Source of the DNA: Oceanospirillaceae bacterium
GTDB lineage: Bacteria > Pseudomonadota > Gammaproteobacteria > Pseudomonadales > Balneatricaceae
NCBI GenBank assembly: GCA_003497765.1
Contig: DNNY01000012.1
Coordinates: 1-8,036 of the forward strand
Length of the DNA stretch: 8,036 nt
Direction of reading: 5' to 3'
Shown here: positions 1 to 5,986 of the stretch, piece after piece
Numbering within the stretch: position 1 is the first letter of the stretch
How the letters are laid out: the number at the start of each line of letters is the position of its first letter
Notes under the pieces: model-generated
What the model saw: the letters and a program-made list of their open reading frames with translations, nothing else
Database searches by the model: none
Told to the model about the DNA's origin: nothing
Made by a program: the position numbers and the translations under genes

Positions 1-1
1 T

Positions 2-607
2 GCCGAGCTGTTCCCGGATTACCATGGCCAAGACCTTGAGGTAGGTTTAACTATCAAAAATAGTTTGTTTATCGCCAATCTCCGCCACACTCAAGGTCGT
101 GAAGCCTGTAATCAACATCTTCAAGCCATGCGAGGGTTATATCCAGACGCCAACCATCACTGCTGGGCAGTGGTAGCCGAGGCGCCAGAAAATAGCACCT
201 ATTGGGGCTTTAGTGATGCTGGCGAACCATCAGGCACCGCTGGCAGACCCATGCTACAGGTTCTTAGCCACGCTAATATCGGTGAAGTAAGTATTGTTGT
301 TATCCGCTATTTTGGTGGCACTAAATTAGGCACTGGAGGCCTTGTTCGTGCCTATAGTGATGCCACCAAAGCGGTTATTGCGGAGTGTCCTACTGTTGTA
401 AAACGTAACGACTGTGAAATCACTATCAGTCTACCCTATGATTTAAGTGGCAAGATCGAACATCTTTGCCAGCGCCATGGTGGTGAAATTATCGACCGTC
501 AATATGATCAACAGCTGTTATTACAAATTAAACTTTTAGAAGATAATCTAAGCGCACTGCAGGCGTCTCTTAAAGGTTGGCCACAGGTTAAACTTACGTA
601 CCTTTAG
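2..607 (+). CDS. yigZ: YigZ-like IMPACT family protein, 5' end outside window
   Basis: Member of the IMPACT/UPF0029 family (E. coli YigZ, about 204 residues), a widely conserved protein of uncertain biochemical role; the eukaryotic relative IMPACT modulates GCN2 signalling. The frame is open from base 2 and encodes 201 visible residues. The family core is clear: the HHC motif near visible residue 52, DAGEPSGTAGRPML at about 72-85, and RYFGGTKLGTGGLVRAY at about 102-118. A smaller C-terminal domain (DUF1949-like, ferredoxin fold) follows from about residue 135. A TTG at base 65 could be taken as the start, but the codons before it continue family similarity (LEVGLTIKNSLFIANL resembles E. coli VEEIKKSRFITML), and no in-frame ATG or GTG lies between 2 and 64. 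The real start is therefore probably only a few codons left of the window. It converges on the acyl-CoA dehydrogenase gene with 6 bases between stops. Family assignment is sure; function is not. Confidence 0.93.
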   Translation, partial: AELFPDYHGQDLEVGLTIKNSLFIANLRHTQGREACNQHLQAMRGLYPDANHHCWAVVAEAPENSTYWGFSDAGEPSGTAGRPMLQVLSHANIGEVSIVVIRYFGGTKLGTGGLVRAYSDATKAVIAECPTVVKRNDCEITISLPYDLSGKIEHLCQRHGGEIIDRQYDQQLLLQIKLLEDNLSALQASLKGWPQVKLTYL

Positions 608-613
608 ACCGGT

Positions 614-2377
614 TTACATGGCTTCGGGAGCAATACTCATAAGGCTTTCACTACCAACCTCAATCGATGCCAAATGCCCCTTAAAGCGCGGCAATAGATG
701 CTCCAGATAATAAGCGGAGGTAGCCTGCTTATTAGCCGCAAAGTCTTGATTATCGTGACTAGTAACCAAGGCTGAAGCCCTCATCATTTGCCAACCACCA
801 CAAACATAACCTGCTAACATCAGCAGATCATAGCTAATGGCACCAGGTAACATGGGATCCTCAGCTGACTCGCTTAAAAGTTTTTGGTACGCCTGTTCCA
901 GTGCATCAATACCTGCAACCATAGTGTCTAATTGCAGTTGGCTTAGACCTTGACCATATTCACTTACATCGGCACGCATTGCCACTATTAAACTTGCCAT
1001 ACCCGCACCACTATCGCCGAGAGTTTTCCGCCCCACCAGATCAAGTGCTTGGATGCCCGTGGTACCCTCGTAAATCGTTAATATACGCGCATCACGCTGA
1101 TATTGAGCAGCCCCAGTTTCTTCAACAAAACCCATACCACCATGAATTTGCACCCCATGATAGGTAATTTCTTGGGCTACTTCGGTACTCCAACCTTTGG
1201 CTATGGGCGTTAGCAAACCAACCAATTTATTAGCCGCAGAGCGAGCTTCAGGGGTTGCCGCATGATGGCTTAGGTCTATATGTTTGGCATTTAGGTAACA
1301 AATAGCACGGGCTGCCTCAGTTAAGCCACGCATGGTCATTAACATGCGCCGTACATCCGGATGATGAATAATGGCACCCACCTCAGAACGCCCTGGGGCA
1401 ATACACTGCACACGATCTTGGGCATAGGCCACGGCATGTTGATATGCACGATCTGCTATTGCTACACCTTGGAGGCCCACCACCAAACGCGCATTATTCA
1501 TCATAGTAAACATAGCCGCCAAACCAGCATGAGGCTCACCGACCAAATAGCCAATAGCACCACCATTATCGCCATAACTCATGACACAGGTGGGGCTGGC
1601 ATGAATACCCATTTTATGTTCAACATTAAGTGCATAAACATCATTACGCTGGCCAAGACTACCATCCTCATTGACCAAAAATTTAGGCACCAAAAACAGA
1701 GATATGCCCTTAACACCTGCAGGTGCATCGGGTAACCGCGCCAACACTAAATGCACGATATTTTCTGTCATATCGTGATCACCCCAAGTAATAAATATTT
1801 TCTGTCCCTTAATCAAATAATGATCATCTGCTGGCGTCGCTGTTGACTTTAACAAAGCCAAATCTGTGCCCGCATGGGGCTCAGTGAGGTTCATGGTGCC
1901 AGTCCATTCACCGGCAATCATTTTCTCTAGATAAGTTGCCTTTAATGCTTCACTAGCATGAGCAGTAATTGCTTCAATAGCCCCGGTTGTCAATAATGGG
2001 CACAAGCCCAAGGACATATTCGCTGCCTGTGCCATTTCTGCCACTGGCATAGAAAAACTAAACGGCAAGCCTTGACCCCCATACTCAGGATCAAAACATA
2101 AACTATTCCAGCCCCCTTCTGCATACTGCTTATAAGCATCGGCAAAGCCATCAGCTACTTTGACGCCGGCATCTGTCAGTTGCACGCCCTGTTGATCCCC
2201 AGGCCAATTCAGAGGTGACCAAACTTGGTTGGCTAATTTATCAGACTCCGTTAATACCGCAGCTAGCAATTCGGCATTAGCATCCTCATTATCAATGGCT
2301 GCTGCCAGACCTGGCAGGTCATGTAACTGATCTATAACAAAATTCATTTCTTCAAGGGGTGCGCGATATTCTGGCAT
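614..2377 (-). CDS. Long-form acyl-CoA dehydrogenase (DmdC-like)
   Basis: FAD-dependent acyl-CoA dehydrogenase making a trans-2-enoyl-CoA from an acyl-CoA, with electrons passed to electron-transfer flavoprotein; cytosolic. The ATG at 2375-2377 gives 587 residues and has AAGGAA 8 bases or so upstream. The longer reading from a TTG at 2398 would put that ribosome binding site inside the gene, so I reject it. Domain order: N-terminal helical domain (about 40-160), middle beta domain with the flavin-contacting MNLTEPHAGTDL (162-173), C-terminal helical domain with YHGVQIHGGMGF (406-417) and the catalytic glutamate in IYEGT (E437), then an extra C-terminal domain (about 465-587, Acyl-CoA_dh_C-like). 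This length and extra domain are typical of the DmdC type (3-methylmercaptopropionyl-CoA dehydrogenase), in which the base is near position 435 as I recall. Many homologues oxidise ordinary short or medium acyl chains, so the substrate is open. It is divergent from the hydratase gene and transcribed toward yigZ. Confidence 0.92.
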   Translation of the reverse strand: MPEYRAPLEEMNFVIDQLHDLPGLAAAIDNEDANAELLAAVLTESDKLANQVWSPLNWPGDQQGVQLTDAGVKVADGFADAYKQYAEGGWNSLCFDPEYGGQGLPFSFSMPVAEMAQAANMSLGLCPLLTTGAIEAITAHASEALKATYLEKMIAGEWTGTMNLTEPHAGTDLALLKSTATPADDHYLIKGQKIFITWGDHDMTENIVHLVLARLPDAPAGVKGISLFLVPKFLVNEDGSLGQRNDVYALNVEHKMGIHASPTCVMSYGDNGGAIGYLVGEPHAGLAAMFTMMNNARLVVGLQGVAIADRAYQHAVAYAQDRVQCIAPGRSEVGAIIHHPDVRRMLMTMRGLTEAARAICYLNAKHIDLSHHAATPEARSAANKLVGLLTPIAKGWSTEVAQEITYHGVQIHGGMGFVEETGAAQYQRDARILTIYEGTTGIQALDLVGRKTLGDSGAGMASLIVAMRADVSEYGQGLSQLQLDTMVAGIDALEQAYQKLLSESAEDPMLPGAISYDLLMLAGYVCGGWQMMRASALVTSHDNQDFAANKQATSAYYLEHLLPRFKGHLASIEVGSESLMSIAPEAM

Positions 2378-2408
2378 AACATTTCCTTGGATAAGCAATC
2401 GACATTTG

Positions 2409-2423
2409 TCGTTATTTTAACGA
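2409..2423. promoter_or_regulatory. Inverted repeat, candidate operator of the dehydrogenase promoter
   Basis: Arms TCGTTA (2409-2414) and TAACGA (2418-2423) are perfect reverse complements around TTT. The repeat covers the proposed -10 box (2414-2419) of the minus-strand dehydrogenase promoter. A second inverted repeat, CGACATTTGTCG (2400-2411, arms of 5), overlaps its left arm and falls at the expected transcription start. A repressor bound here would block RNA polymerase. It does not match a FadR or PsrA consensus that I recognise, so the regulator is unknown. Confidence 0.4.
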
Positions 2424-2442
2424 TAGAGTCTGGGTTGGCCAA
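2414..2442 (-). promoter_or_regulatory. Candidate sigma-70 promoter of the acyl-CoA dehydrogenase
   Basis: On the minus strand TTGGCC (2442-2437, four of six matches to TTGACA) is followed after 17 bases by TAAAAT (2419-2414, five of six matches to TATAAT). Transcription would begin near 2407, about 30 bases before the ATG at 2377. The fit is good but is only a consensus match. Confidence 0.4.
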
Positions 2443-2480
2443 GAAACAACGCAATACTGACTCACAAGTTTTATTATGCT

Positions 2481-2509
2481 TTGAAGTCTTATGCTTTTAT
2501 GTCTATGAC
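2481..2509 (+). promoter_or_regulatory. Candidate promoter of the MaoC-like hydratase
   Basis: TTGAAG (2481-2486) and TATGAC (2504-2509) are 17 bases apart and match the sigma-70 boxes at four of six positions each. Transcription would begin near 2516, leaving about 46 bases of leader before the ATG at 2562. If correct, it rules out translation from the earlier in-frame TTG at 2481 or ATG at 2499. The match is weak. Confidence 0.27.
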
Positions 2510-2561
2510 TAGAGATGACAAATATGATGCAAGTGCGTATTATTCACGCTGCCAATTTAAT

Positions 2562-2999
2562 ATGAGTCAAAATATGCAACACGGATACTATATAGAAGAA
2601 CTTAGCCCCGGTATGGAGTCCTCTTTTGATAAACAGGTTACTGCTGAGGATATTGACACCTTTGCCCAACTGACTGGCGACAATAACCCTATCCATATAG
2701 ATGCTGAATATGCGGCACAAACACCATTTAAACAGCGTATAGCCCATGGCATGCTCAATGGCGGCCTAATTTCTACTGTATTGGGCGCCCAGCTACCAGG
2801 ACCAGGTTGCATTTATCTAGAGCAACAACTGCGCTTTAAAGCACCCGTTATGATTGGCGATACGGTAACGGCCAAGGTAACCGTGGAAGAAGTAAACGTG
2901 CGTCGGTGCAGAGTGAAGTTAAAAACCGAGTGTTTGGTTAATGGTAAAGTGATTACCACAGGTTCAGCCACCATGATGGTGGATAACCAACCAGCCTAG
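2562..2999 (+). CDS. MaoC/PhaJ-like (R)-specific enoyl-CoA hydratase
   Basis: Single hot-dog-fold MaoC-type dehydratase, 145 residues from the ATG at 2562. Enzymes of this group hydrate trans-2-enoyl-CoA to (R)-3-hydroxyacyl-CoA and act as homodimers in the cytosol. The hydratase-2 motif is intact: TGDNNPIHID, with the catalytic pair D40 and H45, followed by RIAHGMLNGGLIS, which closes the active site, and the FKAPVMIGDTV strand pair typical of the family. Length matches PhaJ proteins (about 134-160). The start is uncertain: no clear Shine-Dalgarno sequence precedes 2562 or the in-frame ATG at 2574, and the frame remains open back to a TTG at 2481. The residues before 2562 look unlike the family, so I leave them out. 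The gene is divergent from the dehydrogenase, whose enoyl-CoA product is a plausible substrate. Its TAG overlaps the stop of the next gene. It could supply PHA monomers, but no PHA gene is visible. Confidence 0.85.
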   Translation: MSQNMQHGYYIEELSPGMESSFDKQVTAEDIDTFAQLTGDNNPIHIDAEYAAQTPFKQRIAHGMLNGGLISTVLGAQLPGPGCIYLEQQLRFKAPVMIGDTVTAKVTVEEVNVRRCRVKLKTECLVNGKVITTGSATMMVDNQPA

Positions 3000-4111
3000 A
3001 GCTTAGCAGTCAGGCGGCGGATTTCCTCTTCACGAGCGATAAGTACTCGTTGAATTTCATTCAGCTTGACTGTTGCAGCATTGAGCTCTCTCTCTTTGTC
3101 TTTAAGTAAACTTCGTAAATCTGTTTCACGGCGAGCAAAGTCTGTCTTGTCCACTAGTGCCCGCTTTTTAGCTTCTCGAATATCAACTTCGCTCTGTTGT
3201 AACTCATCCTCTAAGCGCTTAAGCCGATTTTTTGACGCTAAGATCTGAGTATTGGAGGCAGACATATTACGTGACTGGTTTGCCATTTCCCCGCGAAAAC
3301 GCTTTAGTTCCTCGTCTTGGGAACGAATTTGCCTAACTTGAGTATCAATGGCCACATCGTTGCGGGCCAGCTGCGCCTGCAAATCATGAATACGCATATT
3401 CATCGCATTCTCTTTTTTACCCCATTCATCTCGCAGTTTGTCTAACTGATGGCGGTAATAATTAACCTTACTTTCCATTTTGTGCAAAGATTCTTGATGA
3501 TGAAGGATTTCATCTTTCATACGTTGATCTAGTTGTTTTTTTGCTTCATCACGACTACCTAGGGCTTGTTCTGCCTCAGCCTTACTTTGGGTCAAAGAAC
3601 GCTCAAGTTCACTTGCTTTACCTTCCGCAGTCTGCAACTTAGTTCGCAACATAGCACGCTCTGCTTCAAGGTTTTTAACACTGGTTTCACCCTCAGTTAA
3701 TTGTGTTCGCATGCGTTGATTCGAATCTTCTAATACACCAATCTGTGAGCGTAATAGATAAAGCTCATCTTCACTACTTAAACCACTCTCGGAATTATTA
3801 TTGTCAGCATTCTTACGGCCTTGCAACTCTAGTTCTAAACGTGCGTCCTTAAGGGCATTTTCCCAAATCATTTGCACCGATTGATAAACCGTATCTGGCA
3901 CCTCTGGTCGACGCGAATCATAGTGGGCCGAATGACGAAAAGGCACTTGCACCTCTAATTCTAACCACCAACGTTCAAGTTCAGAGCGTAAAGCATCAGA
4001 AGGTTCTATTTGTAATGCATCAGCAACTTGATTGACCGTTACTTTCTGGCCAGCCAACAGCATCTTATTGGCTTGCTCATGTACACTACTGAGGTCAAAT
4101 GGTTGTTCCAT
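2996..4111 (-). CDS. KfrA-like DNA-binding coiled-coil protein
   Basis: Protein of 371 residues with a KfrA-type N-terminal DNA-binding region (about 8-95) and a very long charged coiled coil (about 120-371). The N-terminal part shows the family pattern: a helix, the turn GQKVTVNQVADALQ, a segment ending in LERWW, then PDTVYQSVQMIWENALKDA. Heptad-like spacing of leucines among many E, K, Q and R residues marks the coiled coil; there is no signal peptide or membrane segment. Plasmid KfrA proteins are autoregulated repressors that also form filament-like scaffolds in plasmid partition. What a chromosomal relative does is not known to me; transcription regulation or nucleoid organisation are both possible. 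ATG at 4111 is preceded by AGGA about 12 bases away, slightly far. The gene lies downstream of the ligase on the same strand after a 117-base gap with two hairpins, so co-transcription is uncertain. Its stop overlaps the hydratase stop. Confidence 0.75.
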   Translation of the reverse strand: MEQPFDLSSVHEQANKMLLAGQKVTVNQVADALQIEPSDALRSELERWWLELEVQVPFRHSAHYDSRRPEVPDTVYQSVQMIWENALKDARLELELQGRKNADNNNSESGLSSEDELYLLRSQIGVLEDSNQRMRTQLTEGETSVKNLEAERAMLRTKLQTAEGKASELERSLTQSKAEAEQALGSRDEAKKQLDQRMKDEILHHQESLHKMESKVNYYRHQLDKLRDEWGKKENAMNMRIHDLQAQLARNDVAIDTQVRQIRSQDEELKRFRGEMANQSRNMSASNTQILASKNRLKRLEDELQQSEVDIREAKKRALVDKTDFARRETDLRSLLKDKERELNAATVKLNEIQRVLIAREEEIRRLTAKL

Positions 4112-4133
4112 GTTCTTGGTTTTTCCTAAATCG

Positions 4134-4159
4134 CTGTGGGTCGTTTGCTGGCTCCACAG
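4134..4159. other. Hairpin in the leader of the KfrA-like gene
   Basis: CTGTGG (4134-4139) and CCACAG (4154-4159) form a perfect 6-bp stem with a 14-base loop, 22 bases upstream of the ATG on the minus strand. A competing 5-bp stem, TGGCT (4149-4153) with AGCCA (4169-4173), shares part of it. It could be an attenuator, an operator or a weak end to the ligase transcript. No T run follows it. Confidence 0.3.
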
Positions 4160-4160
4160 T

Positions 4161-4173
4161 ATTAATTAAGCCA
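4161..4173. repeat. 13-bp repeat ATTAATTAAGCCA, left copy
   Basis: This 13-base word occurs again in inverted orientation at 5934-5946, so the two copies flank the ligase gene. The core TTAATTAA is itself palindromic. Here it lies about 50 bases upstream of the KfrA-like ATG. Confidence 0.45.
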
Positions 4174-4183
4174 CACTATTATT

Positions 4184-4205
4184 TGAGCCTTTTTATTAAG
4201 GCTTG
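4184..4205 (-). terminator. Hairpin after the ligase gene, candidate weak terminator
   Basis: AGCCTT (4186-4191) and AAGGCT (4198-4203) form a 6-bp stem with a 6-base loop, extendable by two G-T pairs, 24 bases past the ligase stop. In the ligase direction the next bases are CAAATAATAG, A-rich rather than a U run, so intrinsic termination would be weak. Reading toward the plus strand, a run of five T follows only after a gap. Confidence 0.35.
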
Positions 4206-4228
4206 TCTACTTTTTAGTCGTTATTATT

Positions 4229-5842
4229 TTACGCTGGTGTCATTTCTCGTAACATATATTTTTGAATTTTTCCGGTAGCCGTTTTTGGCAAAGGACCAAA
4301 AACCACATGTTTGGGTATCTTAAAACTTGCCATATTGTCTCGACAGAAGGCAATAATTTCTTCTTCACTGGCTGCCCTATCATCTTTAAGACAAACAAAG
4401 GCACAAGGAGTTTCACCCCACTTTTTATCTGCTCTTGCAACCACAGCTGCTTCTAAAACCGCAGGATGTCGATAGAGAACATTTTCTATCTCAATAGAGG
4501 AAATATTCTCACCACCAGAAATAATAATATCTTTAGCTCGATCCTTGATTTCCATATAGCCATCTGCATGCCAAACAGCCAAATCACCAGAATGGAACCA
4601 CCCACCAGCAAAGGCTTCTTCAGTAGCCTGAGGGTTTTTGAGGTAACCTTTCATTACCATATTTCCGCGCATACAAATCTCACCAATGGTTTTGCCATCT
4701 TTGGGTACCGGTTGCATGGTTTCAATATTCATTACCGCATGGTCTTCTTGATTAGGTGTCCTGACACCCTGACGGGCTTTAAGTGCAGCTCGCTCTGACT
4801 CGGGCAAATGATTCCACTTATGACCCTGCCACTCACAAACAATACAGGCGCCATAAGTTTCTGTTAGTCCATAGACATGAGTAATATCAAAACCAATGTC
4901 TTCCATAGCCTGAATAACTGCAGCAGGAGGCGCAGCGCCAGCAGTCATCACTTTGATCTGATGATCAATACCTTGTTTGTCTTTATCTTCAGCATTATTG
5001 ATCATATTTAAGACAATTGGTGCGCCACCAAAGTGAGTTACTTTTTCTCGCTTGATCAGGTCTAAAACAATATCTGGGCGCACCTGACGCAAAAATACAT
5101 TGGCACCTGCCATCAAAGCTGTAGCCCAGGTAAAACACCAACCATTACAATGGAACATGGGCACAATCGTCATATACACGGGATATTTATTCATATCCCA
5201 AGCTAAGGACATATTGATGGCTGTTAAATAAGCACCTCGATGATGATAAACAACACCTTTAGGGTTGCCTGTCGTACCCGATGTATAATTTAAACTTATA
5301 GCCTGCCATTCATCAGCGGGCATCTGCCAAGCGTAATCAGAACTGCCTTTAGCTAGTAATGACTCATAATCCAATTCACCGATCAGCTCACCACCAACAT
5401 AAGTTGGATCATCAATGTCTATAACTAGAGGTTTTACTTTTGCTATTGCTAATGCTTCCTTGACTGTTGCTGAGAACTCGCGATCAACAATTACCAACTT
5501 ACTTTCAGCATGATCAAAAATATAGGCAATGGTCTGGGCATCCAAACGCGTATTAATAGCATTAAGCACAGCCCCCGCCATAGGTATACTGTAGTGACAT
5601 TCAAATAACTCAGGGCCATTATGAGCAATAACCGAGACCGTATCGCCTAAACCGATACCATGTTGCTTTAATGCATCAGCCATGGCTGCCGTGCGCTCAT
5701 AGGTTTGTTTCCAGGTGCGACGTAAATCACCATATATTTGGGCGATAGCTGTAGGATATACATCAGCGGCTCTTTGCAGCATGGATAATGGCGAAAGCGC
5801 TTGAAAGTTGGCAGGATTCTGATCAAGGTTAGTATCGTACAT
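4229..5842 (-). CDS. AMP-forming acyl-CoA ligase (DmdB-like)
   Basis: ANL-superfamily ligase of 537 residues: a carboxylic acid plus ATP gives an acyl-adenylate, then the acyl-CoA; cytosolic. Motifs are complete: P-loop TSGTTGNPKG (188-197), FHCNGW (H231, W235), AGAAPP (G302), YGLTET (324-329), GWFHSGD (414-420), the hinge and A8 region DRAKDIIISGGENIS (434-448), and the C-terminal lysine in TATGKIQK (K525). Length and motif spelling match the DmdB-type subgroup (methylmercaptopropionate-CoA ligase). I recall H231, W235, G302 and a lysine near 523 as residues discussed for Ruegeria DmdB; the coincidence of numbering is notable but unverified. Medium-chain fatty acids are an equally possible substrate. 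Two ATGs are possible: AAGAGA abuts the one at 5851 but is about 9 bases from the one at 5842, so I choose 5842. Transcribed away from rluC and likely from its own promoter. Confidence 0.93.
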   Translation of the reverse strand: MYDTNLDQNPANFQALSPLSMLQRAADVYPTAIAQIYGDLRRTWKQTYERTAAMADALKQHGIGLGDTVSVIAHNGPELFECHYSIPMAGAVLNAINTRLDAQTIAYIFDHAESKLVIVDREFSATVKEALAIAKVKPLVIDIDDPTYVGGELIGELDYESLLAKGSSDYAWQMPADEWQAISLNYTSGTTGNPKGVVYHHRGAYLTAINMSLAWDMNKYPVYMTIVPMFHCNGWCFTWATALMAGANVFLRQVRPDIVLDLIKREKVTHFGGAPIVLNMINNAEDKDKQGIDHQIKVMTAGAAPPAAVIQAMEDIGFDITHVYGLTETYGACIVCEWQGHKWNHLPESERAALKARQGVRTPNQEDHAVMNIETMQPVPKDGKTIGEICMRGNMVMKGYLKNPQATEEAFAGGWFHSGDLAVWHADGYMEIKDRAKDIIISGGENISSIEIENVLYRHPAVLEAAVVARADKKWGETPCAFVCLKDDRAASEEEIIAFCRDNMASFKIPKHVVFGPLPKTATGKIQKYMLREMTPA

Positions 5843-5861
5843 AGTAATCATTCTCTTATTA

Positions 5862-5886
5862 TTTGATCATCAAAATGCTATTTGAT
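5862..5886. promoter_or_regulatory. Nested inverted repeats in the ligase leader, candidate operator
   Basis: Three copies of one 6-base arm alternate in orientation: TTTGAT (5862-5867), ATCAAA (5869-5874) and TTTGAT (5881-5886). The first pair forms a 13-bp palindrome with a 1-base centre; the second pair is separated by 6 bases. The block lies between the proposed transcription start (about 5890) and the ribosome binding site (about 5853-5858), a usual place for a repressor site. In the mRNA the second pair could also form a hairpin. The regulator is unknown. Confidence 0.42.
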
Positions 5887-5896
5887 TAAGTCACAC

Positions 5897-5926
5897 ATTA
5901 TCACGACAAAAGCCAACCAAATACAA
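5897..5926 (-). promoter_or_regulatory. Candidate promoter of the acyl-CoA ligase
   Basis: On the minus strand TTGTAT (5926-5921) and GATAAT (5902-5897, five of six matches to TATAAT) are 18 bases apart. Transcription would begin near 5890, giving a leader of about 48 bases to the ATG at 5842. The -35 box matches at only three positions and lies in the loop of the rluC terminator hairpin. Confidence 0.3.
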
Positions 5927-5939
5927 GTCAGCTTGGCTT
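5910..5939 (-). terminator. Candidate rluC terminator hairpin
   Basis: AAGCCAA (5910-5916) and TTGGCTT (5933-5939) form a perfect 7-bp stem with a 16-base loop, 48 bases past the rluC stop. In the rluC direction the stem is followed by TTGTCG, giving a short TTTT run at its foot. The large loop makes it a modest intrinsic terminator. Confidence 0.4.
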
Positions 5940-5946
5940 AATTAAT
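5934..5946. repeat. 13-bp repeat TGGCTTAATTAAT, right copy
   Basis: Reverse complement of the word at 4161-4173, placed about 92 bases upstream of the ligase ATG. It overlaps the 3' arm of the rluC terminator stem, which may explain part of its sequence. Confidence 0.45.
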
Positions 5947-5986
5947 TCTACAACAAGGTAAATGTTAGTCTAAATTTTGACAATAA

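Noticed and set aside
65..607. TTG at 65 as the start of the YigZ-like gene
   Set aside because: Upstream in-frame codons continue family similarity, so the gene is cut by the window edge rather than starting here.
1361..1735. Open frame of 124 codons on the plus strand inside the dehydrogenase gene
   Set aside because: It lies opposite a gene with full family motifs, its protein is His/Ile/Thr-rich with no recognisable domain, and it has no ribosome binding site of note.
2378..2398. Seven-codon N-terminal extension of the dehydrogenase from a TTG
   Set aside because: These bases contain the Shine-Dalgarno sequence for the ATG at 2377, and family members begin close to that methionine.
2481..2561. 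27-codon N-terminal extension of the hydratase
   Set aside because: Residues are unlike the family and the stretch contains a candidate promoter; no ribosome binding site supports it.
4466..4798. Open frame of 110 codons on the plus strand inside the ligase gene
   Set aside because: Antisense shadow of the conserved C-terminal half of the ligase; no family resemblance.
614..5842. A complete DMSP demethylation operon
   Set aside because: DmdA and DmdD are missing, genes are on both strands, and DmdB/DmdC homologues often serve general fatty acid oxidation.
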